A stretch of DNA of 40,255 nt from an uncultured Prevotellaceae bacterium (lineage in GTDB: Bacteria; Bacteroidota; Bacteroidia; Bacteroidales; Bacteroidaceae). The translations under genes were made by a program, and so were the position numbers. Location of the stretch: positions 1 through 40,255 of the forward strand of contig OMXX01000033.1 of the NCBI GenBank assembly GCA_900315105.1, written 5' to 3'. Below the pieces are notes generated by a model. The model did not search any database. It saw only the letters and a program-made list of their open reading frames with translations, and was not told where the DNA came from. Below, piece after piece: positions 17,720 to 25,846 of this stretch; the first letter of the stretch is position 1, and every line of letters starts with the position of its first letter.

Positions 17720-18373
17720 TTATGAGATTTCTTTTATAATTAGGTTTGGTGATTCTCCAAACACTGTACAGCCATCAGGCACATCTTGATTTTTTACAAT
17801 TGCGCCAGCACCAATATTGACATTTTTACCTATGTGGCAATTACCAAGAACACTAGAATTACTGAACATATGACAATTTTCGCCAATCTCAGGATAACAA
17901 ATTACGCCTTGCTTGTCATGAGTACCTCCAACAGTACATCCTTGATAGAAGAAAAAACCATTGCTATATTTTGCCCTTCCCATCACTGCTCCCAAAGGAT
18001 GTTCTGCTCCGAAGTGAGCTGGTAAATTTATGGCATAAAAGAGGTCTACTGAGTGAAATATCTTGTTCAGATAGTATATCTTATCACATAAATGTCCGAT
18101 ATTTGCATTCTTATAGATGTCGTGAGACAAATAATAAAGAAAAGTCATGTATTGAACTGCATGATATGGATTAAACCTACACATTTTCGCCCCCCCCTCC
18201 TTGACGAAGTAGTACTTGTTCTCAGAATGAGTGAAGTTCTCTTCACAGGCAGCTAACGCATTCTCAAATCGTGACTTTATAACTGTTTGTTCCTCTTCTG
18301 ATATAAAGAAATGAGACTTCAACTGCATCAACAACTGAGCCAGTATATCTTCTTTTGGAATTGCAAATATCAT
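17720..18373 (-). CDS. Serine-acetyltransferase-like hexapeptide acyltransferase
   Basis: The 217-residue protein has a helical N-terminal half and a left-handed beta-helix C-terminal half (about 130-210) with repeated hexapeptides such as IGENCHM, IGKNVNI and GAGAIV. The layout resembles CysE. Its place between legF and ptmE suggests O- or N-acylation of the nonulosonic acid or of a linked sugar, not cysteine synthesis. It overlaps legF by one base (TAATG). Codons 59-62 contain a run of eight G, a candidate slippage site that would switch the gene off by frameshift. The acceptor is unknown. Confidence 0.75.
   Translation of the reverse strand: MIFAIPKEDILAQLLMQLKSHFFISEEEQTVIKSRFENALAACEENFTHSENKYYFVKEGGAKMCRFNPYHAVQYMTFLYYLSHDIYKNANIGHLCDKIYYLNKIFHSVDLFYAINLPAHFGAEHPLGAVMGRAKYSNGFFFYQGCTVGGTHDKQGVICYPEIGENCHMFSNSSVLGNCHIGKNVNIGAGAIVKNQDVPDGCTVFGESPNLIIKEIS
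18190..18197 (-). repeat. G8 homopolymer inside the acyltransferase gene
   Basis: On the coding strand eight consecutive G span the codons for E-G-G-A at about residues 59-62. It is the longest G or C run I noticed in the window, and the region is otherwise A+T-leaning. As sequenced the frame is intact. A change of one G would truncate the protein before its catalytic beta-helix. Other family members could encode the same residues with mixed glycine codons. Confidence 0.6.
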
Positions 18374-19143
18374 TACTTCCAGTATTTCACTTTATTAAAT
18401 ATTTCCATAAAAGCCTCGTTTTTCTCAAAGAGATACTTAGCAATGACCTGCATCAGTTCATAATCCTCTTCAGAGTCAATATCAAGAATCCCTGTATCTG
18501 CCATCACAACAGCATCACAACCGGAATTAAAGAAGGTGGCATGTTCCTTATTCCTCAATGCGTCAGGCGAATAAGCATAGATAGAAGCATTCATATCATA
18601 AAAGACCGGAGCCTCCTGGCGAGTGGTATAGTTAGAAGAGATAGCCTTGCAGAAAAAGCCATTCTCCTCCTTCACCATATTAAAATATGGATTTCGACGA
18701 GATGGCACAACAGAGTACACCACATCAACATCGTTTCTTCCTGCTTTCATATCAATCGAATGTTTGATATCCTGAACAGTTCGCAATGGTGATGTGATAT
18801 CCAAATCAACAACCATATCATAATTGACCTTAAATATCTTCTCTGAGCGTGTAAGGCAATCCAAGATAACAGCGACCTTAGGAACCTTATCGCCTCCCAG
18901 ACTGGCATCGCGACGAAGTATCGTTACATCCAAATCCTTAACCTGTTCTACCAATTTAATTAAATCTTCGCTATCGGTATTCAAGACGACATCAATATGA
19001 TCATTACCAGCATATCGCTCCATATACAGAGCGATATTGGCCATAGAGTACCATACCAATGGTATATCGAGGAAGTCTCTAGCATTCTTACCTTTCACTC
19101 CCTTTGAGCCTGCACGACCACATAATGTAAAAAGTATATTCAT
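18373..19143 (-). CDS. legF: CMP-nonulosonic acid cytidylyltransferase
   Basis: The 256-residue protein has the CMP-sialic acid synthetase motif RAGSKGVKGKN at residues 10-20 and VDLDITSPLRT around 111-121. It would activate the nonulosonic acid with CTP, giving CMP-legionaminate or a related sugar. By context it is LegF/PtmB rather than a Neu5Ac-specific enzyme, since PtmE, LegB and LegC homologues are in the same unit. It overlaps the preceding oxidoreductase gene by ATGA. Confidence 0.88.
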   Translation of the reverse strand: MNILFTLCGRAGSKGVKGKNARDFLDIPLVWYSMANIALYMERYAGNDHIDVVLNTDSEDLIKLVEQVKDLDVTILRRDASLGGDKVPKVAVILDCLTRSEKIFKVNYDMVVDLDITSPLRTVQDIKHSIDMKAGRNDVDVVYSVVPSRRNPYFNMVKEENGFFCKAISSNYTTRQEAPVFYDMNASIYAYSPDALRNKEHATFFNSGCDAVVMADTGILDIDSEEDYELMQVIAKYLFEKNEAFMEIFNKVKYWK

Positions 19144-20075
19144 AATCCTTTTGAAAGTTTGAGGACAGCGTATGCTTGCTCTGCAGTGCTGTCATTGGGC
19201 ATTTTATGTTCTATGATATCAAAGAAATGCTTAATCTCAGCTATCTGATAGGCATTACGCTCTGCATTCAGATTAATACATTCATTCTTCTTCTGATAAA
19301 TAACAGAGCCTTCAAGAATATCGCACAAGATAGTATCATCTGGCATATAGAGTTCCAATCGGCGTATAGACTTTCTTCCAAAATAATCCAAATGGAGTTC
19401 TATCGTCTTATTACCCGCCTTTGCAATATAGATAGCAATATCATCACTGTCTATTTCAAGATTTGAAATCTTATCCTGAATGCTATAGCATTTGTCAGGC
19501 ATGCCAAAGAACCATGTCAGATAGTCCCATTCATGAATCAGATCAATTCCGACACCGCCCCCCATGTCTTTATGCGCGCTATAGCACTGTCGATAATCTT
19601 GCCCAGGTCGCCATTCTGGTAGATAACTACTACTGATAGCCCTAGCTGCAAATACTTCATCCAAATTTATCTGATCTTTCACATATTGCAGAACAGGATT
19701 ATAACGCAAAGGACAAGCCACATAGGAATCAATACCTTTCAACTCCTCAAAGATAGATATATCAACCTCAATGCTATGAAAGACAGGTTTCTCAATAAAG
19801 AATGACTTTGTATAAGCCTTAAACTTCTTCAGTGTCTCATAATGCAGGGATGTCGGATTGGTAACAAACACGACATCGTATGCCATATTTACCGGCTCCG
19901 AGAAGAGATATTCATTTGCCACTAATGGTTGGATATCTTCTGGCAGTGGTTTCAGACTACTTCGATAGAGATCTATCTCATAACAATCCTTGCGCTCATC
20001 CAAGAACGTACAGACATTCTTCAGATGACGTTTTGCTATGGAACCTAAACCACAAAAAGCGATTCTATACTTCAT
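19140..20075 (-). CDS. Gfo/Idh/MocA-family oxidoreductase, second copy in order
   Basis: The 311-residue protein has an N-terminal Rossmann motif IAFCGLGSIAKRH (about 5-17) and the lysine-proline motif EKPVFH typical of Gfo/Idh/MocA enzymes. It lies ATGA-to-ATGA between another oxidoreductase of the same superfamily and legF. The Campylobacter ptm cluster also contains a Gfo/Idh-type enzyme (PtmF), which supports a role in supplying or modifying the sugar precursor. Two consecutive family members could act as an oxidation/reduction pair on one sugar. The substrate is unknown. Confidence 0.8.
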   Translation of the reverse strand: MKYRIAFCGLGSIAKRHLKNVCTFLDERKDCYEIDLYRSSLKPLPEDIQPLVANEYLFSEPVNMAYDVVFVTNPTSLHYETLKKFKAYTKSFFIEKPVFHSIEVDISIFEELKGIDSYVACPLRYNPVLQYVKDQINLDEVFAARAISSSYLPEWRPGQDYRQCYSAHKDMGGGVGIDLIHEWDYLTWFFGMPDKCYSIQDKISNLEIDSDDIAIYIAKAGNKTIELHLDYFGRKSIRRLELYMPDDTILCDILEGSVIYQKKNECINLNAERNAYQIAEIKHFFDIIEHKMPNDSTAEQAYAVLKLSKGL

Positions 20076-21049
20076 GCTTCTATTTCATCTATGACCTTGA
20101 GAAGCACCTGATCCTTCTCAAAATCCCATGCAGGCAACTTTGACGGGTCGTTTATCTGAGCCAAAAATGCATTGATTTCCTCTCGATAAGGGTTCTCTGT
20201 GATAAATGCAGCATAACCATCTACATGTTCAGAGGCATCTTCAAACAGGATGGTCTGCATCTCCTTGGTCTCAAAGTTATATTCTTGCAACGAATCTGCC
20301 GTACCATTCCATGATAATTGAAGGTGCTCGCCATATACATCAATATGACGGATAGGCTTGCGTGTTACCACATCTACAGCAAAAACACCCTTTGCTCCAG
20401 ATTCATGCTCTAACAGAATCAAGTAGTTATCATTATAACTGATGTTCAGCTCTGTAATTTTACTCTTGATAGCTTGTACTTTTTTTACTGGTCCAAAGGC
20501 CGTCCACAACCATGGCAAGTCAATCGCCATTATTTCACGACAGCCATTGGTTCGAGGATTTCCAATAAAATAATTGTTATAACTCTCCCAAGGATGCCAG
20601 TCAGGAAGGTACTGCCCTACATGATAAACATAGTTCAGCTTGTCATTTTTATCCTTAACCTTATCTATAATGGCCTGCGTCTCTTTGCGATAAAGGAATG
20701 TTGAAGAAAGGAAAAGCACTAAACCTTTTTCTTTCGCCAGTTTCATATTCTCCTCGTACCCATCTTCTACCAGATTAATTTCAGTAAAAACATGGAGATT
20801 ATTCTGCAAACATTCCTTAATAATTCCAGCATGAGAAAGCGGCGAGGTACTAATTACAGCCGCGTCTGGATTCTCTGCTTTCACAGCCTCAGCTATGTTG
20901 GCATAGCACTTGAAGCCAAATTTTTCTTTTACTTCATCACAACGACTCCCCTTACTGTCAATGCCAAAGATTTCAATATCTTTATGTTCTGACAGCAAAC
21001 GTATTCTGCGCTTGCCCATCGATCCGAGCCCTATGACTATAACCTTCAT
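20072..21049 (-). CDS. Gfo/Idh/MocA-family oxidoreductase, first copy in order
   Basis: The start is placed at the ATG giving MKVIVIGLGSMGKRR, which forms an ATGA overlap with the neuC stop. The 25 extra upstream codons lie inside neuC and do not fit the family. The protein has 325 residues, a Rossmann motif at once (GLGSMGKR), and TEINLVEDG where relatives carry EKP, so the usual lysine is replaced. That substitution may mean altered chemistry. It is followed by a second member of the superfamily, with which it probably works. Confidence 0.78.
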   Translation of the reverse strand: MKVIVIGLGSMGKRRIRLLSEHKDIEIFGIDSKGSRCDEVKEKFGFKCYANIAEAVKAENPDAAVISTSPLSHAGIIKECLQNNLHVFTEINLVEDGYEENMKLAKEKGLVLFLSSTFLYRKETQAIIDKVKDKNDKLNYVYHVGQYLPDWHPWESYNNYFIGNPRTNGCREIMAIDLPWLWTAFGPVKKVQAIKSKITELNISYNDNYLILLEHESGAKGVFAVDVVTRKPIRHIDVYGEHLQLSWNGTADSLQEYNFETKEMQTILFEDASEHVDGYAAFITENPYREEINAFLAQINDPSKLPAWDFEKDQVLLKVIDEIEA

Positions 21050-22200
21050 TGTATGTCGTAGAAATGTTTTTGAACTAAATAATCTAAAGGGGATGTCTTG
21101 ATAACCTTCAAGATGGTTTCGCAAGTACCCTTTTTGTAATAGGGATTTTTCACCTCCATACTGGCATAAGAGATAACCTCTTTAAGACCATTTTTTATCT
21201 CATCTGCCGAATAACCACAATGAATTACACTATCAGCTGCAATACGACCTTTTTGGCGATCACCAATATCCAGCGTAGCAATGCCAAAACTTGGCACCTC
21301 AATGATGCCACTGGAACTATTGCCAATCACAGCCTTCACAAACTTTAGGGCAGAGAAATAGCGTCTCTGGCCCAACGAAGGAATAAACATACATCTGCCA
21401 GGATTACGATCTACATACTCCTGAATACGTTTGATGATAATCTGCGAATTGGTATCAGAATTGCTGTAGGTAAAGATGATATGATAATCCTGATAATCAT
21501 CCAAAGCCTTCAACAAATTCATAATCTGAGTCTCAGATGACATATTGGAGAGTGTCACAGGATGATAAGTGCAGAGAAAGCATTTATCCGTCATCTGAAA
21601 ATTAAGGCTCTGCTCTATATCTTCCTTTGTCATGAAGTCTATCTTCATAATATTCTCCACACCAAGAGCGCCCACATTGAAGACCCTATCTGGTTGTTCA
21701 CCTAATTGGATCACGCGCTGACGATAGGCCTCTGTCGATGTAAAATGCAAGTGGCTCATCTTGGTGATAGCATGACGAATGGCATCATCAAAAGCCCCTT
21801 CTGTTATTTCTCCTCCATGCAGGTGAGCAATGGGGATCTTATAGATTAATGCAGTAGAAGCTACTGCCAACATCTCATAACGATCTCCAAGGATTAATAG
21901 CAGATCAGGTTGTAACGCATCAAAGGCATCTGCAAATCCACTGATGCCTCGGCTCATCGCCTTAGCTGTTGTATTGGCAATATCAGGAGCCTCATCATCA
22001 GCCATATAAACTTTGTAGTCAATGATGAAGCCATCACGCTCAATCTCTTTGTAGGTCTCACCCTGTAGTTTAGAGAGATGCTGGTTGGTGGCAATAATCT
22101 GCAACTGCAATTCCGGATCATCCTTGATGGCTTTCATCAAGCTTCTAAGGATGCCATATTCTGCACGGCTACCAGTAACTACACAAATCTTACGTTTCAC
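21046..22200 (-). CDS. legG: Hydrolysing NDP-N-acetylhexosamine 2-epimerase (NeuC/LegG)
   Basis: The 384-residue protein opens with KRKICVVTGSRAEYGIL, the NeuC signature. It also has ILGDRYEML near residue 98, HLHGGEITEGAFDD near 122, and GNSSSGIIEVPSFG near 311. The enzyme releases the nucleotide while inverting C2, giving the free sugar condensed by NeuB. The start codon is GTG, placed directly at the family N-terminus. The 31 bases separating it from neuB are heptamer repeats with no recognisable ribosome site. The bacillosamine-type substrate, as opposed to UDP-GlcNAc, is inferred from the presence of LegB and LegC. Confidence 0.9.
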   Translation of the reverse strand: MKRKICVVTGSRAEYGILRSLMKAIKDDPELQLQIIATNQHLSKLQGETYKEIERDGFIIDYKVYMADDEAPDIANTTAKAMSRGISGFADAFDALQPDLLLILGDRYEMLAVASTALIYKIPIAHLHGGEITEGAFDDAIRHAITKMSHLHFTSTEAYRQRVIQLGEQPDRVFNVGALGVENIMKIDFMTKEDIEQSLNFQMTDKCFLCTYHPVTLSNMSSETQIMNLLKALDDYQDYHIIFTYSNSDTNSQIIIKRIQEYVDRNPGRCMFIPSLGQRRYFSALKFVKAVIGNSSSGIIEVPSFGIATLDIGDRQKGRIAADSVIHCGYSADEIKNGLKEVISYASMEVKNPYYKKGTCETILKVIKTSPLDYLVQKHFYDIQ

Positions 22201-22231
22201 GAATTGGAAATTGAGAATTGAAAGTTGAAAA
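22201..22231 (-). repeat. Heptamer tandem repeat filling the neuB-neuC spacer
   Basis: On the coding strand the spacer reads as four heptamers of the form YTYYCAA (TTTTCAA, CTTTCAA, TTCTCAA, TTTCCAA) plus TTC, ending at the GTG start. The repeat makes up the whole spacer. Gain or loss of units would change the distance between the neuB stop and the neuC start, and so possibly translational coupling. Confidence 0.6.
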
Positions 22232-23239
22232 TTAAATCTCTATGAGGTCTTCCTCAGAGAAATCTTTGATAGCCATAGTACCTATCACCTCTTCCCATCG
22301 CATAGGTGAAATGCCTGTTCCTGGGCGCTTAACTGTGAGATTCTGCTCTGTTAAAAGCTTACCTTTCTTGATGGGGCATGCAGCTACAATGCTCTTACGA
22401 GCGATGGCGATATTCTTGCGTTCACTCTCGCTCACGTGTTTGGTTCCATCTCCGCCAACCGCCTTTTCTATATTGCGAATAGCACACACCATTGCTCTCA
22501 GTTCGTCTGGTTCCAAACTAGCCTTGTGGTCAGGGCCTTCCATATTGCGATCAAGCGTAAAGTGCTTCTCAATCACTGTTGCACCTAATGCGACTGCAGC
22601 TATCGGCACCTCTATTCCTTTTGTGTGGTCGCTATACCCCACCTCTACTCCAAACTTTTTGCGAAGTGCATCCATCGCTTTGAGGTTTACATCCTCAAAA
22701 GGTGTAGGATATTCAGTGTTGCAATGAAGCAGAATCAAATTCTCCTTTGAAAGACCATTCTTGTACAAAGCCTCAACAGCAGCAAGAACATCCTTCATAT
22801 CGCACATACCTGTACTGAGAATGGTCTTCTCATTATATGCAGCTACTCGCTTCAAGAAAGGATAGTTGGTCACTTCACCAGAGGGTATTTTCCAAAGACC
22901 TAAACCCAGTGAGTGTAGGTACTCTATGCTATCAAAGTCAAATGCTGTAGAGAAAAACTTGATTCCTTTCTCTTTGCAATAGGCAATCAGAACTTCGTGG
23001 TCCTCTGGTGAGAGTTCCAGTTTTTTTAGCATCTGGTACTGGCTGTCGCCTTCTTTACCGATGTTCTTCTGCTGATATTCTGCCTGCTTCGCAGCCTTAG
23101 TAACAAGCTTTGAGGCCTTGAAGGTTTGGAACTTGATGATATCCGCCCCCGCCTCAACAGCCTTATCTATCAGTTGCTTGGCAATATCTATAGAGCCATT
23201 ATGATTAACCCCAGCTTCCGCTATGATTAATATATGCAT
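22232..23239 (-). CDS. legI: Nonulosonic acid synthase (NeuB/LegI family)
   Basis: The 335-residue protein has the NeuB TIM-barrel start IAEAGVNHNG, IKFQTFKASKLV near 36-47, GYSDHTKGIEVP near 199 and EKHFTLDRNMEGPDH near 222. A C-terminal SAF (antifreeze-like) domain follows from about 275. It condenses the 2-epimerised sugar with phosphoenolpyruvate. The family split between NeuB and LegI needs a phylogeny, but context favours legionaminic or a related acid. It begins 4 bp after the GtrII gene inserted upstream. Confidence 0.92.
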   Translation of the reverse strand: MHILIIAEAGVNHNGSIDIAKQLIDKAVEAGADIIKFQTFKASKLVTKAAKQAEYQQKNIGKEGDSQYQMLKKLELSPEDHEVLIAYCKEKGIKFFSTAFDFDSIEYLHSLGLGLWKIPSGEVTNYPFLKRVAAYNEKTILSTGMCDMKDVLAAVEALYKNGLSKENLILLHCNTEYPTPFEDVNLKAMDALRKKFGVEVGYSDHTKGIEVPIAAVALGATVIEKHFTLDRNMEGPDHKASLEPDELRAMVCAIRNIEKAVGGDGTKHVSESERKNIAIARKSIVAACPIKKGKLLTEQNLTVKRPGTGISPMRWEEVIGTMAIKDFSEEDLIEI

Positions 23240-23243
23240 TATC

Positions 23244-24818
23244 TTAGTACGAATTTAAGAATGATACTCCTCCTAAGTTCACTATTAAATAATCTCCCAC
23301 ATCATATATCTGGTATGGTTTCAACTCTAAACGCTCGGCAATTTTAACGGCTTTTTCATGTTCTTGCCTATTCGTAAAAGGATTCATTATCACATTAATA
23401 TCATAACCATAATAACTAAACAACTCTTGAATCTGATGATATTCCTCTGTCGCACAATTAATATTCGTACCTACGAACTTATATGGCATAATAATAGATG
23501 TTCCTTCACATAATTTACAAAACAATCGACCGTTCCAAGTTGATTCATCAACCGTTATTTGCCGACTTATCCATCTACTTATTTTATAAGGAGAAACAAA
23601 AACAACCGGTTTCTTTTCAAACTCAGAAGTCAACCGTGTTCCTATTTGGTGAATAACTGACACTTCATTATCTGATCTTAGATTATTTAAACATAGGATC
23701 CTATTCAAAAAAACTGCTTGGTACCAACATAACCCTATAGCCAATATATAAACAAACAATTTCACTTTTGCACGCGAATAATTATGTGTCACAAATAAAT
23801 AAACAACAAAAGAAACAAAGATCGTAACTGTTTGAGCTGTTCTATATGGCATTGCTCCTCCTTGCACAATAGCCAGAAGAAATACAGAGACAATAACAGC
23901 CACTCCTAGAAGTACAAGTTTCATTTGTTTTTTTACAATCAGATATATAAAAAAAAGAGCAAACGCTATACTGAATATAGTTATGGGAAGATAAACTAAA
24001 GCATTCAGAACATAATAAAAAACATTCGAAAAAATTGTTGCCTTCAACGTATCTCCGAAGTTTGATGTAAACCAATAGATGTTCGTAGCACCTGCATAGA
24101 TATAGTCAATTCCCATAACACCTCTAATTACATAAGTTACAAACAGTCTAACAGCAAATGCTATTAAAACAGGAATAAAAAAGAATACAAGATCATATAT
24201 CCAAAGCCTAAAACTATATCTAGAGAGGTCTAAAACATTACGATAAAAAATAATAATACACACTAAAGTCACATAATAAAAAATGGTTGATTCATAACTC
24301 GAAATTGGAAGTACCAACAAGAGAGCTGCCACTATGATTTTTTTCAAAATCGTCCATTTACTTCTCAACACAAGACAGGCCATAGAAACAAGGCACAACC
24401 CAGCTGCAACGTTAAAGTTTGCTCCTGTATACTCCCATATTTCATTAATTAAGGGAAAAGTAATAAAAGTCGAGACTAGAATCGAGTATGCAAATATATT
24501 CCTTGATTTGTCTATAGTGTATAATATGTAACTTAAAAGAATTCCAGCGGCAATAATCAAAACTAAGGCAATAAAACGATCAATAAAAGGATCGAATGAT
24601 GTTATTCCCATAATATATGCCCAGACAACCATTCCCCATCTCCCATTGGAAAGCATGGCATGACCACTCCCAATATAAAAGTCCTTCAACAAATCATCCC
24701 ACCCAACCGTGCGATTATAAATAGAAAAGCTGTAGGCTACTATTGCAAAGAACAAAACAGGAATGTAAAATCCTTTTTGAGAAAGAACTGTTTTGTAGAA
24801 TTTCTGAATATCACTCAT
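23244..24818 (-). CDS. GtrII-family glucosyltransferase, copy 2
   Basis: The 524-residue membrane protein is a close paralogue of the GtrII gene of the gtrAB cassette. The shared early loop reads NRTVGWDDLLKDFYIGSG and is followed by SNGRWGM, with DPFIDRF.AL and RTAQTVTIFVSF later. It stands inside the nonulosonic acid operon, between legH and legI, without its own gtrA or gtrB. It probably uses the same undecaprenyl-phosphate sugar supplied by the gtrAB pair 18 kb away and decorates a different position. The call rests on family motifs and similarity between the two copies. Confidence 0.78.
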   Translation of the reverse strand: MSDIQKFYKTVLSQKGFYIPVLFFAIVAYSFSIYNRTVGWDDLLKDFYIGSGHAMLSNGRWGMVVWAYIMGITSFDPFIDRFIALVLIIAAGILLSYILYTIDKSRNIFAYSILVSTFITFPLINEIWEYTGANFNVAAGLCLVSMACLVLRSKWTILKKIIVAALLLVLPISSYESTIFYYVTLVCIIIFYRNVLDLSRYSFRLWIYDLVFFFIPVLIAFAVRLFVTYVIRGVMGIDYIYAGATNIYWFTSNFGDTLKATIFSNVFYYVLNALVYLPITIFSIAFALFFIYLIVKKQMKLVLLGVAVIVSVFLLAIVQGGAMPYRTAQTVTIFVSFVVYLFVTHNYSRAKVKLFVYILAIGLCWYQAVFLNRILCLNNLRSDNEVSVIHQIGTRLTSEFEKKPVVFVSPYKISRWISRQITVDESTWNGRLFCKLCEGTSIIMPYKFVGTNINCATEEYHQIQELFSYYGYDINVIMNPFTNRQEHEKAVKIAERLELKPYQIYDVGDYLIVNLGGVSFLNSY

Positions 24819-24838
24819 TCCATTAATATTGCAACTTG

Positions 24839-25474
24839 TTACATCCTTTTCTTAAGAATGGCAGGATTGCCAGAATAGATGCCTTTTACAGAGATTGATT
24901 TCCTGACTAAAGAACCAGCACCTACGATAATATCATCACCTACAGATATACAATTTGCCAATACAGACTGGCTGCCAATAAAGCATCTTGTACCTACCTT
25001 GCATTCACCATTCACCATCGTTCCTGTAGAAATATGACAATGGTCACCGATTACCGCATCGTGCTCGATATTGGTGGCAGTGTTTAATATCACATTGCAT
25101 CCAACTTTAGCCCCAGCATTCACAAATGCCTGATGAAAGACAACCGTACCTTCGCCTATTTCAGCGTATTTGGAAACGTACGCAGAAGATGCGATAATGG
25201 TTGACAGTTTACCACCAGCCTCCTTTACTTTATGGTATAACTTAATACGAATGGTAGGGTTCTTGATAAAGCCCACTGTGATGACAAACTCTGCCTGATC
25301 CACATAGGCAGGAATATCATCATCCGTACCTATGACTTTGGTAGAAAGGATTTTCTTTCCTACCTCTTCTGGCATATCCAGCACACCAAGAATGCTATAA
25401 CCAGCACTCTCAGCAGCCTCAATCACAGATTTACAATGCCCGCCACCGCCAACAAGGATCAAAGGGTTCTTCAT
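24839..25474 (-). CDS. NeuD/PglD-family N-acetyltransferase (LegH candidate)
   Basis: The 211-residue protein has the PglD layout. An N-terminal Rossmann half begins PLILVGGGGHCKSV (residues 4-17), and a left-handed beta-helix half carries the catalytic histidine in NIEHDAVIGDHCHIS (H138). PglD-type enzymes acetylate the 4-amino group made by a PglE/LegC aminotransferase. In this operon it is the natural LegH step after LegB and LegC. It starts 7 bp after the beta-flower gene, so the inserted defence block runs directly into the sugar pathway. NeuD-type O-acetylation is an alternative. Confidence 0.85.
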   Translation of the reverse strand: MKNPLILVGGGGHCKSVIEAAESAGYSILGVLDMPEEVGKKILSTKVIGTDDDIPAYVDQAEFVITVGFIKNPTIRIKLYHKVKEAGGKLSTIIASSAYVSKYAEIGEGTVVFHQAFVNAGAKVGCNVILNTATNIEHDAVIGDHCHISTGTMVNGECKVGTRCFIGSQSVLANCISVGDDIIVGAGSLVRKSISVKGIYSGNPAILKKRM

Positions 25475-25481
25475 AAAATAT

Positions 25482-25844
25482 TTATAGACCTCTTAATAAA
25501 AACTGTGATAAATATTCGTGTGAAATAACGGACGAATACATTGGCTTTATACAGGGGACTTCTGGAATGTTTTTTATTGGTGGTATCTTTGCCATTCCTT
25601 TTATTGGTTCTATTTTTACGCTTACAGGGCTTGCCAGCTTATTATAGCCTACTATCCTGCCATTTCTGTCTCTAACTATTCCGTTTTCATACCATCCTAG
25701 ATGCCGCCCATTGAATCCGTACAGCGTCATATTTTGATGGAGATATGCTACAGGTGTCCCGTTCCACATATATATGATTCCATTTCGGTCATAATTTATA
25801 TATGCTACAGGATTTCCTTCTATATCATAAAGGGGTTCGTTCAT
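25482..25844 (-). CDS. 4-fold beta-flower-like small protein
   Basis: The 120-residue protein has four related short repeats in its first 85 residues: LYDIEGNPVAYI, IYMWNGTPVAYL, LYGFNGRHLGWY and VRDRNGRIVGY. This matches what I know of 4-fold beta-flower domains, small barrel-like proteins common in Bacteroidetes and of unknown function. The C-terminal third is proline-rich (IPPIKNIPEVP). It sits 2 bp after the large HEPN gene and 7 bp before the neuD-like gene. It could be an accessory or immunity partner of the HEPN protein, but nothing in the sequence shows this directly. Confidence 0.65.
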   Translation of the reverse strand: MNEPLYDIEGNPVAYINYDRNGIIYMWNGTPVAYLHQNMTLYGFNGRHLGWYENGIVRDRNGRIVGYNKLASPVSVKIEPIKGMAKIPPIKNIPEVPCIKPMYSSVISHEYLSQFLLRGL

Positions 25845-25846
25845 TT

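Noticed and set aside
17720..18373. Cysteine synthesis serine acetyltransferase (cysE)
   Set aside because: Similar layout, but it lies translationally coupled between legF and ptmE, far from sulphur genes, so sugar acylation is more likely.
22242..22727. Plus-strand frame of 161 codons opposite neuB
   Set aside because: Serine-rich low-complexity product lying over conserved neuB codons; antisense shadow.
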